Assembly: GCA_964395715.1 (NCBI GenBank)
Contig: CAYNAU010000003.1
Coordinates: 62,001 to 126,000 of the forward strand
Length of the DNA stretch: 64,000 nt
Direction: 5' to 3'
From: Porticoccus sp964395715
Lineage (GTDB): Bacteria > Pseudomonadota > Gammaproteobacteria > Pseudomonadales > Porticoccaceae
The notes beneath the pieces were generated by a model. That model saw nothing but the letters and a program-made list of their open reading frames with translations, did no database searches and was not told the origin of the DNA. Position numbers and translations under genes: made by a program. This document shows, in pieces, positions 8,881-16,277 of the stretch. Within the stretch, counting starts at the first letter, position 1; the number at the start of each line of letters is the position of its first letter.

Positions 8881-9369
8881 ATGGAAAAGATGTTTGAGAA
8901 CACCATGTATGCCACTCGGTGGTTGCTGGCACCAATCTACTTCGGGCTGAGTTTTGCGTTATTGGCCCTGGGTGTGAAGTTTTTTGCCGAAGTGATCCAC
9001 ACGCTACCCATGATCCTCAGTATGTCCGAGATGGACCTGATCCTGGTAGTACTGTCACTGGTGGACATTTCACTGGTAGGTGGCCTGATTGTGATGGTCA
9101 TGTTTTCTGGCTATGAGAACTTTGTCTCGCAACTGGATCTGGATGAATCCAATGACAAATTGAGCTGGCTGGGCAAACTGGATACCAGTTCTCTGAAAAA
9201 TAAGGTGGCAGCTTCTATTGTGGCCATTTCCTCAATTCATCTTCTGAAGATTTTTATGAATGCCCATGAAATCGCAAACGACAAGATCCTCTGGTATGTG
9301 GTACTGCACATGACCTTTGTGGTGTCTGCATTTGTGATGGGCCTACTGGATACCATGACACGCAAATAG
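8881..9369 (+). CDS. YqhA-family (UPF0114) inner-membrane protein
   Basis: A 162-residue integral membrane protein with four hydrophobic segments at about 14-36, 48-75, 106-125 and 133-155. The N-terminal pattern (ENTMYATRWLLAPIYFGLS) and the LVGGLIVMVMFSGYENFVS stretch are diagnostic of the YqhA family. Function is unknown in general. Two ATG codons are adjacent (8878 and 8881); AAAGGA is seven bases before the second, which is preferred. It stands alone between the small Cys-rich gene and the NO-response operon. Confidence 0.88.
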   Translation: MEKMFENTMYATRWLLAPIYFGLSFALLALGVKFFAEVIHTLPMILSMSEMDLILVVLSLVDISLVGGLIVMVMFSGYENFVSQLDLDESNDKLSWLGKLDTSSLKNKVAASIVAISSIHLLKIFMNAHEIANDKILWYVVLHMTFVVSAFVMGLLDTMTRK

Positions 9370-9550
9370 ACTCGAGCATTCCGATGTCATGAGCGTACTG
9401 AACGTGAATCTGCCCAGCTTTGACCCGGCCGGGGCCTGTTTTTGCTCCAATTTGAGGCAAAGGCAGGCCATCAGTCATTCCAAGGTCAGCGATAGGGAAA
9501 AAATCTCTTTTATTTCAATACAATAAATTTTGGCACCGAGTTTGCTAGGG

Positions 9551-9579
9551 TAATTGTTGTATTCCTGATACAACAATTA
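9551..9579 (+). promoter_or_regulatory. Perfect 12-bp inverted repeat, probable NsrR/Rrf2 operator of the haemoglobin operon
   Basis: TAATTGTTGTAT (9551-9562) and its exact complement ATACAACAATTA (9568-9579) are separated by TCCTG. The repeat ends 15 bases before the haemoglobin ATG. A TTGGCA box at 9530-9535 could be the -35 element, which would put the repeat over the -10/start region. Because the operon ends in an NsrR-like gene, autoregulated repression is the natural reading (inference). Confidence 0.75.
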
Positions 9580-9594
9580 ACTTGAGGTGTTCCA

Positions 9595-9951
9595 ATGAGC
9601 TTGTATGAAAAACTGGGCGGTGATGCTGCTGTTGATGCCGCCGTCGATATTTTTTACCGTAAAGTCCTGCTGGATGATCGTATCAACCAATATTTTGATG
9701 GTGTTGATATGGCTGGTCAGTCCCAAAAGCAGAAAGCCTTTTTGACCATGGTGCTGGGTGGCCCAAACAGCTACACCGGCAAGGATATGCGTGAAGGGCA
9801 CAAGCATCTGACGGGTCTGAATGACAGTCACGTTGATGCAGTGATCGAGTTGCTGGGTGAGACCCTCAAGGAACTGGGCGTCGGCGATGAAGATATCGGT
9901 GAAGTGGCAGCACTGGCCAACAGTGTTCGTGATGACGTACTGAATCGCTGA
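9595..9951 (+). CDS. Group I truncated haemoglobin
   Basis: A 118-residue 2-on-2 globin of the GlbN/HbN class. It begins with the typical SLYEKLGG, carries Phe-Tyr at residues 20-21 (B9/B10 position, the Tyr being the usual ligand-stabilising residue), YTGKDM, and the proximal haem His in MREGHKHL (His69). The C-terminal VAALANSVRDDVLN helix is also typical. Such proteins bind O2 and NO and can act as NO dioxygenases when an electron donor is available. The gene is first in an operon with a flavoprotein reductase (8-base gap) and an NsrR-like repressor, which strongly suggests a role in NO detoxification. Confidence 0.94.
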   Translation: MSLYEKLGGDAAVDAAVDIFYRKVLLDDRINQYFDGVDMAGQSQKQKAFLTMVLGGPNSYTGKDMREGHKHLTGLNDSHVDAVIELLGETLKELGVGDEDIGEVAALANSVRDDVLNR

Positions 9952-9959
9952 AATAGCTG

Positions 9960-10919
9960 ATGGCAGTCGTTCGTTACAGTGACCGGGCGATTGATGTCCC
10001 GGAAGGCGAGACGCTTTTATCCGCCCTGGAAGGGGCGGATATTGCTGTCCCCAGTAGTTGCCGTGCCGGACTCTGTCACTCCTGCATAATGGTGGCTCAC
10101 GATAGCCCAATCCCCGAGAAAGCTCAGACAGGGCTTTCTTCACAACAGATTGCACAGAATTACTTCCTGGCCTGCCAGTGTTACCCCGAATCCGATATGG
10201 AGGTTTCGCTGGGTGATGCTGAGCGCCGCTATGACGCGGTCATGACGCACAAGGAACCCCTGAACCAGGGGGTGCTGAGAGTACGTTTTAAAACAGATAT
10301 GCCCTGGTTTGCCGGCCAGTACACCAGCGTTTGGAAAAACCTGGCTGACGGACGTAGTTTTTCCATCGCCAGTATGCCTGAAGATGGACATATAGAGTTG
10401 CACGTGCGACGTCGTTCCAATGGTGTGATCAGCAGTTGGCTGGAGCACGAATTGCAGGAAGGCGACAGCTGCCAGTTAAGTTCGGCCCGGGGTCATTGTT
10501 TCTACAATCCCGGTGCAGAAGAACAAACTCTCGTGTTGGCAGGGACAGGTACGGGACTGGCGCCATTGTATGGTGTGGCCCGGCAGGCATTGGCCAATGA
10601 TCATCAGGGAGATATTCACCTGTACGCCGCTTCCGGCAGCCCCGACCAGTTATATCTGGTGGATGAGCTGGTCGATCTGGCTGGCCGCCATGAAAATTTC
10701 CACTATCACCGGGTAGTAAAGCGGGAAGCGGAGCAGGATCCGCAATTACACCAGGGTGATCTGGTTGATATTGTCAGTCGCCGTCACGCTGACCTTAAAC
10801 AACACCGGGTTTACCTCTGTGGAGCGCCGGGTATGGTCAAGAAATTACAGAAATTGAGCTTCCTCCAGGGGGCGGCGATTGCCGATATTCTGGCGGATGC
10901 TTTTGAGGCCCCGGTTTAG
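9960..10919 (+). CDS. [2Fe-2S] ferredoxin-FAD/NAD(P)H reductase
   Basis: A 319-residue electron-transfer protein with two modules. The N-terminal plant-type ferredoxin domain has Cys34, Cys39, Cys42 and Cys72 as the cluster ligands. The ferredoxin-NADP reductase module has RSFSIAS (132-138) for FAD, AGTGTGLAP (about 194-202) for NAD(P)H and CGAPGMV near the end. The architecture resembles oxygenase reductases such as XylZ/BenC. Placed directly after a truncated haemoglobin, it is likely the dedicated reductase returning the haem to Fe(II) (inference). No oxygenase lies nearby. No clear Shine-Dalgarno precedes the ATG, suggesting translational coupling. Confidence 0.92.
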   Translation: MAVVRYSDRAIDVPEGETLLSALEGADIAVPSSCRAGLCHSCIMVAHDSPIPEKAQTGLSSQQIAQNYFLACQCYPESDMEVSLGDAERRYDAVMTHKEPLNQGVLRVRFKTDMPWFAGQYTSVWKNLADGRSFSIASMPEDGHIELHVRRRSNGVISSWLEHELQEGDSCQLSSARGHCFYNPGAEEQTLVLAGTGTGLAPLYGVARQALANDHQGDIHLYAASGSPDQLYLVDELVDLAGRHENFHYHRVVKREAEQDPQLHQGDLVDIVSRRHADLKQHRVYLCGAPGMVKKLQKLSFLQGAAIADILADAFEAPV

Positions 10920-10921
10920 GC

Positions 10922-11353
10922 ATGCAGTTAACGCGATTTACCGACTATGGCCTTCGGGTACTGATTCATCTTAGCAGTCAGCCCCCAGGAGTTCGTGTAG
11001 GTCTGGATTTTCTGGCGGATCACTTCAACATGAACCGCCATCATCTCTACAAAGTCAGCCAGCGGCTGTCACAGCTGGGCTGGATAACATCGGCCCGGGG
11101 TAAAAATGGCGGCATTGTTCTGGAAGGGGCGACCCGTCAGAAGAACTTGCTGGAAATCATCAGCGAGCTGGAAGAAACCATGGAGCCGATTGACTGCAAG
11201 GGTATCCAGTGCCCCATAGCCAGCCGCTGTATGTTGCAGGAGGTGCTCGGCTTGGCGGCCCAGGCCTTCAGAAATGTTCTCGCCCAATACCAGCTGGATG
11301 ATCTACAGCAAAAAGATCTGCAACTGATCACCAAAGTCGTTGATATGTCCTGA
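10922..11353 (+). CDS. nsrR: NsrR-like Rrf2-family NO-sensing repressor
   Basis: A 143-residue Rrf2 winged-helix protein. It has the MQLTRFTDYGLR start with Asp8 (a cluster ligand in some NsrR proteins), the recognition-helix region NMNRHHLYKVSQRL, the wing with ARGKNGG, and three cysteines at 92, 97 and 103 in CKGIQCPIASRC. These match E. coli NsrR Cys91/96/102 with a one-residue offset. NsrR binds an Fe-S cluster that reacts with NO, releasing DNA. The gene is the last of the haemoglobin-reductase operon (2-base gap), fitting negative autoregulation through the 9551-9579 repeat. IscR is less likely, given the Cys spacing and context. Confidence 0.88.
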   Translation: MQLTRFTDYGLRVLIHLSSQPPGVRVGLDFLADHFNMNRHHLYKVSQRLSQLGWITSARGKNGGIVLEGATRQKNLLEIISELEETMEPIDCKGIQCPIASRCMLQEVLGLAAQAFRNVLAQYQLDDLQQKDLQLITKVVDMS

Positions 11354-11378
11354 TCGAAATGGTCCCCAAAGGTGAACA

Positions 11379-11413
11379 ATCAGCCAGATTGCCTGGGGGG
11401 AAAGCTGGCTGAT
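11379..11413. terminator. Hairpin between convergent genes, possible bidirectional terminator
   Basis: ATCAGCCAG (11379-11387) pairs perfectly with CTGGCTGAT (11405-11413) around a 17-base loop. It lies between the convergent nsrR and Sel1-repeat genes. The T-runs on either side are weak, so termination efficiency is uncertain. Confidence 0.5.
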
Positions 11414-11422
11414 ACTGGCTTT

Positions 11423-11938
11423 TCAGGGATTCATGGCGTTGACCTGTTCAAGGTATTGAATAGCTGGCTGGTAACCAGCTTGGGCTGAACGTTTAAACCA
11501 TTCATTACCTAGCTTCTCGTCCTTCGTTACACCCATCCCGTTGTAATAGAGGCCGCCAAGGGCATACATGGCTGCCGGGTGGCCGATATTGGCGGCTTTT
11601 TCGTACCAGGGCACGGCTTTGGCGTAATCTTTTATCACCCCGTCACCACTTTGATAGGCCCAGCCGGTTTCAAACATGCCGCCCGGATGGCCTTGTTCGG
11701 CAGACTTCAGGTACAGCTCAAACGCGGTCTTGAGGTCTTTCTCTGTCCCCCATCCTTCCCGATAGAGAATTGCCAGCGCAAATTGGGCATCGGCATCCCC
11801 GGTTTTGGCCAGCTCGCTGAGTATTGCAAAGCCTTTTTCCAGTTCACCACCGCGAACCGCCTGGTAACCTTCTTCAAGGGTCGCTGCCACAACGGAAAAG
11901 GAAAGTAAGATGCCTGCAAGGGCGCTTAAATATTTCAC
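11423..11938 (-). CDS. Secreted Sel1-repeat (TPR-like) protein
   Basis: A 171-residue protein with a short signal peptide (YLSALAGILLSFSVVAA) followed by about four Sel1-like repeats. Repeat signatures include GDADAQFALAILYREGWG, GHPGGMFETGWAYQSGDG and GHPAAMYALGGLYYNGMG. The GTG start at 11938 is preferred because GAGGAG lies just upstream; an in-frame ATG at 11995 would place 19 unlikely residues before the signal peptide. Sel1 proteins usually scaffold protein interactions; the partner is unknown. It is convergent with nsrR. Confidence 0.85.
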   Translation of the reverse strand: MKYLSALAGILLSFSVVAATLEEGYQAVRGGELEKGFAILSELAKTGDADAQFALAILYREGWGTEKDLKTAFELYLKSAEQGHPGGMFETGWAYQSGDGVIKDYAKAVPWYEKAANIGHPAAMYALGGLYYNGMGVTKDEKLGNEWFKRSAQAGYQPAIQYLEQVNAMNP

Positions 11939-12058
11939 AAATACTCCTCGACGAGTGATTACAGGATGGTTGTACGCAGAATGGATGCCGATCATACAAC
12001 GATTTATTTATAGAGGGTTTGATTCATCGCCAGGCTATGAGTTCACTGGTTGTCTCAA

Positions 12059-12319
12059 TCAGGCGAGCAGGGGATGGCCTTCTGGCAACTGACGGGCGAT
12101 CCATAAAGCTAATTTGTGCTTCATGTGCGGGATATCGTGTTGCTCCTTGGCCAGCGGCTGAATCAGCTTGTCGTGCACCAGTAACTTGTAGACGTACTCA
12201 ACCTTCTCATTGGCTGAGTCTGAAGCTTCAAATTTCGCCGCGCCACGTTTTTCCGCGTAGATCATGCCGACGCGCAACGCTTCCTTTAACAGTTCCGGTT
12301 CATTTTTCAGCTTGGACAC
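12059..12319 (-). CDS. DUF5062-family protein
   Basis: An 86-residue soluble protein beginning at a GTG with AAGGAA six bases upstream. The KLKNEPELLKEALRVG start, AEKRG, EKVEYVYKLLVHDKLI and final GHPLLA match my memory of DUF5062, a small family in marine gammaproteobacteria with no known function. It follows cysE by 19 bases on the same strand and is probably cotranscribed. Confidence 0.75.
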   Translation of the reverse strand: MSKLKNEPELLKEALRVGMIYAEKRGAAKFEASDSANEKVEYVYKLLVHDKLIQPLAKEQHDIPHMKHKLALWIARQLPEGHPLLA

Positions 12320-12338
12320 GGCGTCTTCCTTCTTATTA

Positions 12339-13124
12339 TTAATCGCAACAACCTGAAAGACCCTGGTCCATCAGCTCAGCAGGGGCATCTATCTCTATCG
12401 TACCGATCACTTCGGCAGGCACGCCGGCAACCACCGAGTGCGGGGGAACATCATTGAGTACCACGCTGGCAGCGGTGATTTTGGAGCCGGCACCGATTTC
12501 AATATTGCCCAGAATTTTGGCACCGGGGCCGATCAATACGCCGCGCCGGACTTTGGGGTGGCGGTCGCCGCTTTCCTTGCCGGTCCCGCCCAGGGTGACG
12601 GATTGCAGGATGGAAACACAGTCTTCAATCACCGCAGTTTCCCCTACGACGATCCCGGTAGCGTGATCAAACATGATCCCGCGGCCGATTTCTGCCGCCG
12701 GGTGAATATCTACCCCAAAAACGACGGATATGCGGTTTTGCAGTACCAGGGCAAGTGACTGGCGATTCTGTTGCCACAGCCAGTGGGCTGCCCGCCAGGC
12801 CTGCAGTGCATGGAAACCTTTATAGTAAAGAAAAGTAGAAAACAGGTTCTGGCAGGCGGAGTCCCGATTGTAGATGGCCAGGATGTCACAGTTGACCTTG
12901 TCTTCCATTTCCTGATCCGCAGAGAAAGCTTCCTCGAAGACTTCGTGCAAAGTCAGGGATGAGGTGGCATCACAGCCGAGTTTCTCTGCGAGCAAAAAAC
13001 TCAGTGCCTCCAGTATGGAGTCATGCTTCAGGATGGTGACCTGGAGAAAACTGGCTAATACCGGCTCTTCACTGGCGACGGCCGCGGCATCCTGCTGGAT
13101 TTCTTGCCAAAGGGATAAGCTCAT
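12339..13124 (-). CDS. cysE: Serine O-acetyltransferase
   Basis: Transfers acetyl from acetyl-CoA to L-serine, giving O-acetylserine, the carbon skeleton for cysteine. The 261-residue length, the N-terminal helical domain, the left-handed beta-helix of hexapeptide repeats and the conserved DIHPAAEIGRGIMFDHATG catalytic segment (Asp and His) are all typical of CysE. The C-terminal tail lacks the usual terminal Ile, ending in Cys-Cys-Asp. Downstream of comF by 50 bases and ahead of a DUF5062 gene. Confidence 0.95.
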   Translation of the reverse strand: MSLSLWQEIQQDAAAVASEEPVLASFLQVTILKHDSILEALSFLLAEKLGCDATSSLTLHEVFEEAFSADQEMEDKVNCDILAIYNRDSACQNLFSTFLYYKGFHALQAWRAAHWLWQQNRQSLALVLQNRISVVFGVDIHPAAEIGRGIMFDHATGIVVGETAVIEDCVSILQSVTLGGTGKESGDRHPKVRRGVLIGPGAKILGNIEIGAGSKITAASVVLNDVPPHSVVAGVPAEVIGTIEIDAPAELMDQGLSGCCD

Positions 13125-13174
13125 AACATCAAAAAGTCACTTGGGGTCAGCGCATCATTATCGGGGCGCAAGGG

Positions 13175-13900
13175 TTATTTTTCCAGCGGTGTGCGAGCGA
13201 GGCACCAGACATCCACACGATCGGCGCCGCCCGCTCGCAACACCCTGCCAAGTTCATTGATCGTACTGCCAGTGGTAACCACGTCATCGACCAGCCCAAT
13301 GGCTTTGCCGGTCAACTTTTCTCTGAGGTGAAACGCGCCCTTGAGGTTGCGAAGGCGTTGTGAGCGACTCTGGCCCTGCTGTTGTGGTGTGTATCGCGTG
13401 CGTCGCAGAACCTTGTGACACACTGGAATATCCAGCCGCCTACCGAGGTAATCAGCCAGCCAGGCAGACTGATTGAAACCTCTCTGCCAGCGACGCCGCC
13501 AATGCAGCGGCACTGGTATCAGTAAATCCGGTAATTCCGGTTGCCGATACAGTTTTCGCAACAGGCATTCCGCCAGCAGGGCACCAGCAGAGAATTTGCC
13601 GTGGTGCTTAAAGCGATTGATTAACAGGTTGACGGGAAATTCATAGCGCAGTGGGGCCAGGCAGTAGTGGTAGGGTGGCGGATTGCTTTGGCACTGGCCA
13701 CAGAGAGCCGATGCCTCTATATCCGCCCCGATGGGCAAGGCACAAACGGGACAGCAAGAGCGGTTTTGCGGTAATTCCCTTTCGCAACCTGAGCACAGGT
13801 CCAATGCCTGCCCGCTGGCCGCGCCACAGATCAGGCAACGACCGGGAAGTAGCCGGTAACTTGCCCGGCGCAACAGGTCCGCCAGAGGTGGGTAGCCCAT
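13175..13900 (-). CDS. comF: ComF-family phosphoribosyltransferase-like protein
   Basis: About 241 residues. The N-terminal region is Cys-rich (CLICG, CSGC, CCPVC, CGQC), consistent with a zinc-binding double-ribbon. The C-terminal region is a phosphoribosyltransferase-like domain with the PRPP loop AIGLVDDVVTTGSTINE. ComF (GntX in enterics) is needed for DNA uptake and use of DNA as nutrient. The ATG at 13900 is preferred; a GTG at 13948 is in frame but would overlap the bioB promoter. Divergent from bioB, a common arrangement in gammaproteobacteria. Confidence 0.9.
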   Translation of the reverse strand: MGYPPLADLLRRASYRLLPGRCLICGAASGQALDLCSGCERELPQNRSCCPVCALPIGADIEASALCGQCQSNPPPYHYCLAPLRYEFPVNLLINRFKHHGKFSAGALLAECLLRKLYRQPELPDLLIPVPLHWRRRWQRGFNQSAWLADYLGRRLDIPVCHKVLRRTRYTPQQQGQSRSQRLRNLKGAFHLREKLTGKAIGLVDDVVTTGSTINELGRVLRAGGADRVDVWCLARTPLEK

Positions 13901-13927
13901 AGTAGTTAACCTGAAATCCTTTTTTGG

Positions 13928-13955
13928 TTGACAGTGAGGTGTGCTCACTTATGAT
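13928..13955 (+). promoter_or_regulatory. bioB promoter with inverted repeat in the spacer
   Basis: TTGACA (13928-13933) and TATGAT (13950-13955) are separated by 16 bases, a near-consensus sigma-70 promoter 35 bases before bioB. The spacer holds AGTGAG-GTGTG-CTCACT (13933-13949), a 6-bp inverted repeat, and TGACAG (13929-13934) recurs inverted at 13962-13967. This could be a repressor site. It does not look like the classical BirA operator (TTGTAAACC type). Confidence 0.7.
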
Positions 13956-13989
13956 AACGAGCTGTCACCGACTATATGAGAGATTATTG

Positions 13990-15048
13990 ATGCCCGCCAG
14001 CCAAGTTTCCGACATCCGCCACGACTGGACCCGCGACGAAGTATTGGCGCTGTTCAAACAGCCCTTTAATGACCTGTTGTTTCAGGCTCAGGTGGTGCAT
14101 CGCCAACACTTCAATCCCAATGAGGTGCAACTCAGTACGCTGCTGTCCATCAAGACCGGCGCCTGCCCGGAGGACTGTAAATACTGTCCCCAGAGCGCAC
14201 GTTACGATACCGGTCTGGAGAAAGAGCAGTTGATGGCGGTTGAAGAGGTTGTTGAGGAAGCAAGAGCCGCCAAGGCCAGTGGTGCCACTCGTTTCTGTAT
14301 GGGGGCCGCCTGGCGCTCGCCAAAGGACCGTGATCTGCCTGCCGTCGCCGCCATGGTTCGAGAAGTGAAGGCGCTGGGCATGGAAACCTGCATGACCCTT
14401 GGTATGCTGAAGGAAGATCAGGCCCAGATGCTGGCCGATGCCGGGCTCGATTACTACAACCACAACCTGGATACTTCGCCGGAATATTACGGCGAAATCA
14501 TCACCACCAGAACCTATCAGGACCGGCTGAATACCCTGGACAATGTGCGTCGCGCAGGAATGAAAGTCTGTGCCGGGGGTATTGTCGGCATGGGTGAAGG
14601 TGAAAAGGATCGCGCGGGGCTGTTGATGCAATTGGCTAACCTGCCTCAACACCCGGAGTCGGTGCCCATTAACATGCTGGTGAAGGTGGCGGGGACTCCG
14701 CTTGACCAGCAGGAGGAGCTGGACCCGTTTGAATTCATCCGTACCATCGCCGTGGCGCGCATTATGATGCCGCAATCCCACGTTCGGCTGTCTGCCGGTC
14801 GTGAGGAAATGAATGACCAGATGCAGGCGCTGGCCTTTATGGCGGGAGCTAACTCCATTTTTTATTGTGACAAACTGCTGACCACTCCCAATCCCAAAGC
14901 CAATCAGGATATGCAGTTGTTAGACCGCCTGGGCATCGTGCCGGAAACCCATCACGTGGTTCGCGACAGTGAGGAGGAGGCACAGGCGCTACACCGGGCC
15001 GTGGAAGAAGCGGCGACTAACCACCTGTTCTACAACGCGGCCAATTAA
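13990..15048 (+). CDS. bioB: Biotin synthase
   Basis: Radical SAM enzyme that inserts sulfur into dethiobiotin. The 352-residue protein has the GACPEDCKYCPQSA cluster motif (Cys59, Cys63, Cys66), the FCMGAAWR segment, YYNHNLDTSPE and the SAGR motif, all standard in BioB. The ATG at 13990 follows a GAGA-type ribosome site; an upstream in-frame codon at 13924 lies inside the promoter and is rejected. First gene of the bioB-bioF-bioHC-bioD operon. Confidence 0.97.
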   Translation: MPASQVSDIRHDWTRDEVLALFKQPFNDLLFQAQVVHRQHFNPNEVQLSTLLSIKTGACPEDCKYCPQSARYDTGLEKEQLMAVEEVVEEARAAKASGATRFCMGAAWRSPKDRDLPAVAAMVREVKALGMETCMTLGMLKEDQAQMLADAGLDYYNHNLDTSPEYYGEIITTRTYQDRLNTLDNVRRAGMKVCAGGIVGMGEGEKDRAGLLMQLANLPQHPESVPINMLVKVAGTPLDQQEELDPFEFIRTIAVARIMMPQSHVRLSAGREEMNDQMQALAFMAGANSIFYCDKLLTTPNPKANQDMQLLDRLGIVPETHHVVRDSEEEAQALHRAVEEAATNHLFYNAAN

Positions 15049-15089
15049 TTATCTGAGGGTGGCTGTCAGACAGCCGTCCGGGAGTTCAC

Positions 15090-16277
15090 ATGTCCCTATC
15101 CATGGACCAACAGCTGCAACTGCGGCTGGCACAGCGACGGGCGGATAATCTCTACCGGCAGCGACACCTGTTACAGTCCGCCCAGAACAGTATTGTCCAG
15201 GTCGATGGAAAAACCTGTGTAGCTTTCTGCAGCAATGACTACCTGGGGCTTGCCAGTCATCCCGCTGTGATCGACAGCCTGCGTCGCGGGGTGGAGACCT
15301 ATGGGGTAGGCAGTGGTGCTTCGCACCTGATTTATGGCCACTCGCAGGAACACCATGCACTGGAAGAGGAATTGGCGGCCTTTACCGGCCGACCCCGCGC
15401 ATTGCTGTTTTCCACGGGTTACATGGCCAACCTGGGGACTATCCGTGCCCTGGTGGACAAGGGTGACCACGTGTTTGAAGACCGCCTCAACCACGCCTCT
15501 CTGCTTGATGGTGGCCTGGCCAGTAATGCCCGCTGCCAGCGCTACAAGCACCGCGATGTCAGCGATCTTGTCCGACGCCTGGCAAAAGCCACAGAAGGGC
15601 GCAAGCTGGTGGTTACCGACGGGGTGTTCAGTATGGACGGAGACGTGGCGCCTTTGCCTGAGATGGCCGCGATCTGCCGTCAGTACAACGGCTGGTTAAT
15701 GGTAGATGATGCCCACGGTTTCGGTGTTTTGGGCGATCACGGTGGCGGTGTGGCTGAACAGTACCAACTGGGTGTGGGGGAACTCCCGATCCTGATGGGC
15801 ACGCTGGGTAAGGGTTTCGGTACATTTGGTGCGTTTGTGGCCGGTTCCGACGCATTGATCGAAACACTGATCCAGTACGCGCGTACCTACATCTATACCA
15901 CGGCGCTACCGCCATCGGTCGCGGCTGCCACCCGTATCAGTTTGAAGATCCTGCGCCGCGAGACCTGGCGGCGGGAAAAACTGAAAAGCCTGGTTGCACG
16001 CTTCAGACAGGGCATTGCCGGTCTGGGACTGGATCTCATGGATTCATCGACCCCAATCCAGCCAGTGCTGCTGAAAGATGACGCGCTGTGCCAGAAAGTG
16101 GGTGAAAGACTCCGCGAGAAGGGCTTTCTGGTGGGCGCGATTCGCCCTCCCACGGTGCCTGTGGGAAGTGCTCGCCTGCGGGTAACCCTTTGTGCCGAGC
16201 ACACGGAGGAGCAGGTTGATGCTCTGGTAGATGCCATCGATAGCAGTCTTTTCGAGCTGCAAAGGAAAGGCGTGTGA
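15090..16277 (+). CDS. bioF: 8-amino-7-oxononanoate synthase
   Basis: PLP enzyme condensing pimeloyl-ACP (or CoA) with L-alanine. The 395-residue protein shows the SNDYLGLASHP motif, GSGASHLIYGHS, FSMDGDVAPL, the DDAHGFG Asp and the Schiff-base Lys241 in GTLGKGFGTFG. GGGAG lies six bases before the ATG. It follows bioB by 41 bases; its stop overlaps the bioHC ATG by one base (TGATG), so translation is coupled. Confidence 0.97.
   Translation: MSLSMDQQLQLRLAQRRADNLYRQRHLLQSAQNSIVQVDGKTCVAFCSNDYLGLASHPAVIDSLRRGVETYGVGSGASHLIYGHSQEHHALEEELAAFTGRPRALLFSTGYMANLGTIRALVDKGDHVFEDRLNHASLLDGGLASNARCQRYKHRDVSDLVRRLAKATEGRKLVVTDGVFSMDGDVAPLPEMAAICRQYNGWLMVDDAHGFGVLGDHGGGVAEQYQLGVGELPILMGTLGKGFGTFGAFVAGSDALIETLIQYARTYIYTTALPPSVAAATRISLKILRRETWRREKLKSLVARFRQGIAGLGLDLMDSSTPIQPVLLKDDALCQKVGERLREKGFLVGAIRPPTVPVGSARLRVTLCAEHTEEQVDALVDAIDSSLFELQRKGV

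Noticed and set aside
9433..9469. Hairpin GGCCTG...CAGGCC after the YqhA gene as terminator
   Set aside because: Long loop and no T-run afterwards; left unassigned.
13924..13989. Longer bioB with 22 extra residues
   Set aside because: The added codons run through the -35/-10 promoter boxes; the ATG at 13990 matches the family start.
15061..15075. GGCTGTC/GACAGCC repeat between bioB and bioF
   Set aside because: The arms are separated by one base, so no stable loop; may be chance.
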